From: Candidatus Bathyarchaeia archaeon
Lineage (GTDB): Archaea > Thermoproteota > Bathyarchaeia > Bathyarchaeales > Bathycorpusculaceae
Assembly: GCA_030019335.1 (NCBI GenBank)
Contig: JASEET010000001.1
Location: forward strand, 186,001 to 250,000
DNA length: 64,000 nt
Direction: 5' to 3'
Positions 62,551 to 64,000 of the stretch are shown here, in pieces. Under the pieces are notes generated by a model. The model did not search any database. It was not told the origin of the DNA and saw only the letters and a program-made list of their open reading frames with translations. The first letter of the stretch is position 1. Each line of letters begins with the position of its first letter. Both the position numbers and the translations under genes were made by a program.

Positions 62551-63561
62551 TTAATATGTGAATGTTGCTATGCTGTTAGCCAGGTCCGGTCTGCCTATTT
62601 TGTGGGCTGTTATGGCTACGGCGTAGATGCATGCGTAGCATATGGCAACATGCATGCGGACCTTGGCCACGCCTCTCCACCTTAGGTTTTCCATCATGAG
62701 CTCATGCTTTCCAGCCTTGAAGGCGCGTTCCACGGCCATCTTAAGCTTGTAAAGCTCCACCAGCTTAGGATCGCCTTTAACCCTGAAGCGTTTGGTCACG
62801 TATAGGTTGATTAGGGGCTCTTTCACGTTGATTGGGTGGGGTATGACTGGCTCAGCCACGTATCCTCTGATTGTCTTGAAGACTTCAGCTGAATAGTACT
62901 GGCTGTCGGCTATGACGTGGCTGATGCGCTTCTTATAGCGTTTAAGCAGGCGTGAAGCCTGCTTCAATAGGGGCTTAACCACTTCTTTGTCGTTGACGTT
63001 TGCAGCCCTTACAATGTAGGTTATGGGCAACGCTGACATTGAAGCCACTGTGTGGGATCTCCATCCCAGCTTATAGCTGCGACGCTCGGTTTTCCCCACT
63101 CTCGCGCCTCTGTCACTGATTCCGCCCTTCCTACCACGCCTTGAATACGCTTTCATGAAAGTGCTGTCAACGCTTACCTTTATGGTCTCCTCTGGGTCAA
63201 TTACACCCATTGCAAAGGCTTGATCCCTAAGCTCCTTAAACAGTTCTTCAATGGTTTTGGGCTTCGCACGCTTGATGAAGAGGCTGAAGGTGTTATGCCT
63301 AGGAGTTCTATCCCCGTTGAACTCGCAGATCTCTCTGGCATAACTCCTCCTCTCAAGCCTCCTACACAACTTCCTAATGGATGGTATAGCCTCAAAACGC
63401 ATGAACAACAAAGCCAAAAGCATGGAACGCACAGGATAACGTGGCCTTCCTCTGCCAGAGTTAGCGTACACAGACTCAATGCCACTCACAGTTATGCTTA
63501 TATCAATCTTAGAGAACAAATATTTGAGGGTGTCGAGGGGTAGTCGCTGAAAACCGTCCAA
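62551..63561 (-). CDS. IS5-family DDE transposase
   Basis: 336-residue transposase. The acidic triad is seen in KVSVDSTFMKAYS (first Asp), HVIADSQYYSAE (second Asp) and KMAVERAFKAGKHE (Glu). N-terminal helical DNA-binding part (GRGRPRYPVRSMLLALLFMR) is typical. The frame is uninterrupted, so the element may be active. Confidence 0.93.
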   Translation of the reverse strand: MDGFQRLPLDTLKYLFSKIDISITVSGIESVYANSGRGRPRYPVRSMLLALLFMRFEAIPSIRKLCRRLERRSYAREICEFNGDRTPRHNTFSLFIKRAKPKTIEELFKELRDQAFAMGVIDPEETIKVSVDSTFMKAYSRRGRKGGISDRGARVGKTERRSYKLGWRSHTVASMSALPITYIVRAANVNDKEVVKPLLKQASRLLKRYKKRISHVIADSQYYSAEVFKTIRGYVAEPVIPHPINVKEPLINLYVTKRFRVKGDPKLVELYKLKMAVERAFKAGKHELMMENLRWRGVAKVRMHVAICYACIYAVAITAHKIGRPDLANSIATFTY

Positions 63562-63673
63562 ACCGGTTTATCACCTCCTTTCGAGGTTGATTCAACTATC
63601 CCTTGACATCCTCACCCCTATAAACCTAGCTAAGCCAAGAAAAGGCTTCTTTAAAGGAAAAGAGCCTAAAAAG

Positions 63674-63691
63674 AATTAATGAACACACATG
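63674..63691 (-). repeat. Right terminal inverted repeat of the IS
   Basis: AATTAATGAACACACATG, pairing with the left end without mismatch. Confidence 0.88.
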
Positions 63692-63757
63692 CGCGCTGTT
63701 AAGTTTAAGGGGCAACGGAGCAAAACACTTTTTTTGTGGGTCACTAAGATTAGGTAG

Positions 63758-64000
63758 ATGAATTTGAAACCAATTAGTTTTGTACAGAGGATGTTTCGTG
63801 AATACTATATGAGAGATTATTCATTAAGCAGTTCTCTTTTAATGATTGATAGACGTGAATTCGGTTTTGCTTTGTTTGAAGGTTGGATGCTTCGTCATAA
63901 AAGTTTTAAACACAGTGATGAATTGAAGGAGTTTTTGCAGAGTTCCGCTCCTTCAGATGCTTATTGTTCATGTGCTTATTATGAGAATCCTGAGGCTGAT
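63758..64000 (+). CDS. priS: DNA primase small subunit PriS, N-terminal part
   Basis: 81 codons to the window edge. RMFREYYMRDYSL, RREFGFALFEGWMLRHKSF and SDAYCSCAYYENPEA match the N-terminus of the catalytic archaeal primase, just ahead of the metal-binding aspartates, which lie beyond the window. GGTAG precedes ATG 63758. The IS ends 66 bp upstream, so its promoter may lie in or near the IS end. Confidence 0.88.
   Translation, partial: MNLKPISFVQRMFREYYMRDYSLSSSLLMIDRREFGFALFEGWMLRHKSFKHSDELKEFLQSSAPSDAYCSCAYYENPEAD

Larger units (their letters stand above)
62493..63691 (-). mobile_element. Intact IS5-type insertion sequence, about 1.2 kb
   Basis: A DDE transposase gene flanked by 18-bp perfect terminal inverted repeats (62,493-62,510 and 63,674-63,691), extending imperfectly inward for about ten more bases. 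The single gene occupies nearly the whole element. Target duplication is not obvious; candidate flanks are TTCCGCA and GCGCGCT. The element separates the archaeosortase and priS. Confidence 0.9.

Noticed and set aside
1-64000. CRISPR arrays, rRNA genes and tRNA genes
   Set aside because: No regularly spaced direct repeats, rRNA-like conserved blocks or cloverleaf sequences could be supported by eye; a covariance-model scan would be decisive.

Overview
The window is a piece of an archaeal chromosome. It carries an Orc1/Cdc6 initiator, both subunit families of the archaeal primase, PCNA, the large subunit of the D-family polymerase, Alba, Sec61 beta, an LSm-like protein, archaeal RNA polymerase subunits Rpo4 and Rpo11, TFS, Elf1, aIF5A, SRP54, Pus10, exosome Csl4, Dph2, geranylgeranylglyceryl phosphate synthase (ether lipids) and an archaeosortase. 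PolD together with this mixture of informational genes fits a TACK-side lineage such as Bathyarchaeia best; that placement is an inference from gene content, and no rRNA is present to test it. The genome uses ATG, GTG and TTG starts, and intergenic regions are AT-rich.

Layout. 0-2 kb: Orc1/Cdc6 (cut by the window edge) with an 0.8 kb AT-rich intergenic region holding three ORB-like sites, a good oriC candidate. 2-6.5 kb: a small DNA-binding-like protein, NurA-HerA, and a membrane-anchored winged-helix protein beside an unusual set of repeated operator-like motifs. 6.5-10 kb: an aminotransferase, and a nitrilase-NadE pair that looks like a split glutamine-dependent NAD synthetase. 10-17 kb: Elf1, GGGP synthase, and PolD large subunit interrupted by a 556-residue intein. 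17-31 kb: mixed metabolism (frameshifted PH-domain gene, MazG, SHMT, Sec61 beta, DUF2070, pyruvate:ferredoxin oxidoreductase GDAB, Alba, class III aminotransferase, methyltransferase, MFS transporter). 32-33 kb: a decayed IS605-type TnpB element. 33-40.5 kb: Nob1, NAD kinase, aIF5A, SRP54, Pus10, L21e, Rpo4, DUF655, KsgA, a classical archaeal translation/RNA cluster that ends in a truncated PrmC/HemK-like gene.

40.6-44 kb is an accessory island: a gene-poor kilobase with inverted repeats and coding remnants, a DUF433 protein, an MNT-HEPN toxin-antitoxin pair and a dCTP deaminase-like gene, with a 26-bp element repeated upstream of two of the genes. 44-54 kb returns to core functions: L10e, PEP synthase, Dph2, a METTL5-like methyltransferase, a HicB-DinB fusion, Csl4, Rpo11, an RNase III-like protein, DUF99, TFS, PCNA and PriL. 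54-62.4 kb is a surface glycan block (polyprenyl-phosphate glycosyltransferase, epimerase, two GT4 enzymes, a GT-C membrane enzyme, a methyltransferase) followed on the other strand by an archaeosortase. An intact IS5-type element with 18-bp perfect terminal repeats lies between this block and the 5' part of PriS, which runs off the window. PriL and PriS are thus separated by about 9.7 kb of accessory DNA.

Most interesting points: the ORB-bearing origin, the repeated ATCACA operators near the membrane-anchored regulator, the split NAD synthetase, a Nob1 reading frame whose PIN-domain start has no ATG/GTG/TTG and appears to begin at ACG behind a strong Shine-Dalgarno, the 57-residue basic protein, and the insertion block dividing the primase genes. 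I found no CRISPR array, rRNA or tRNA that I can support.
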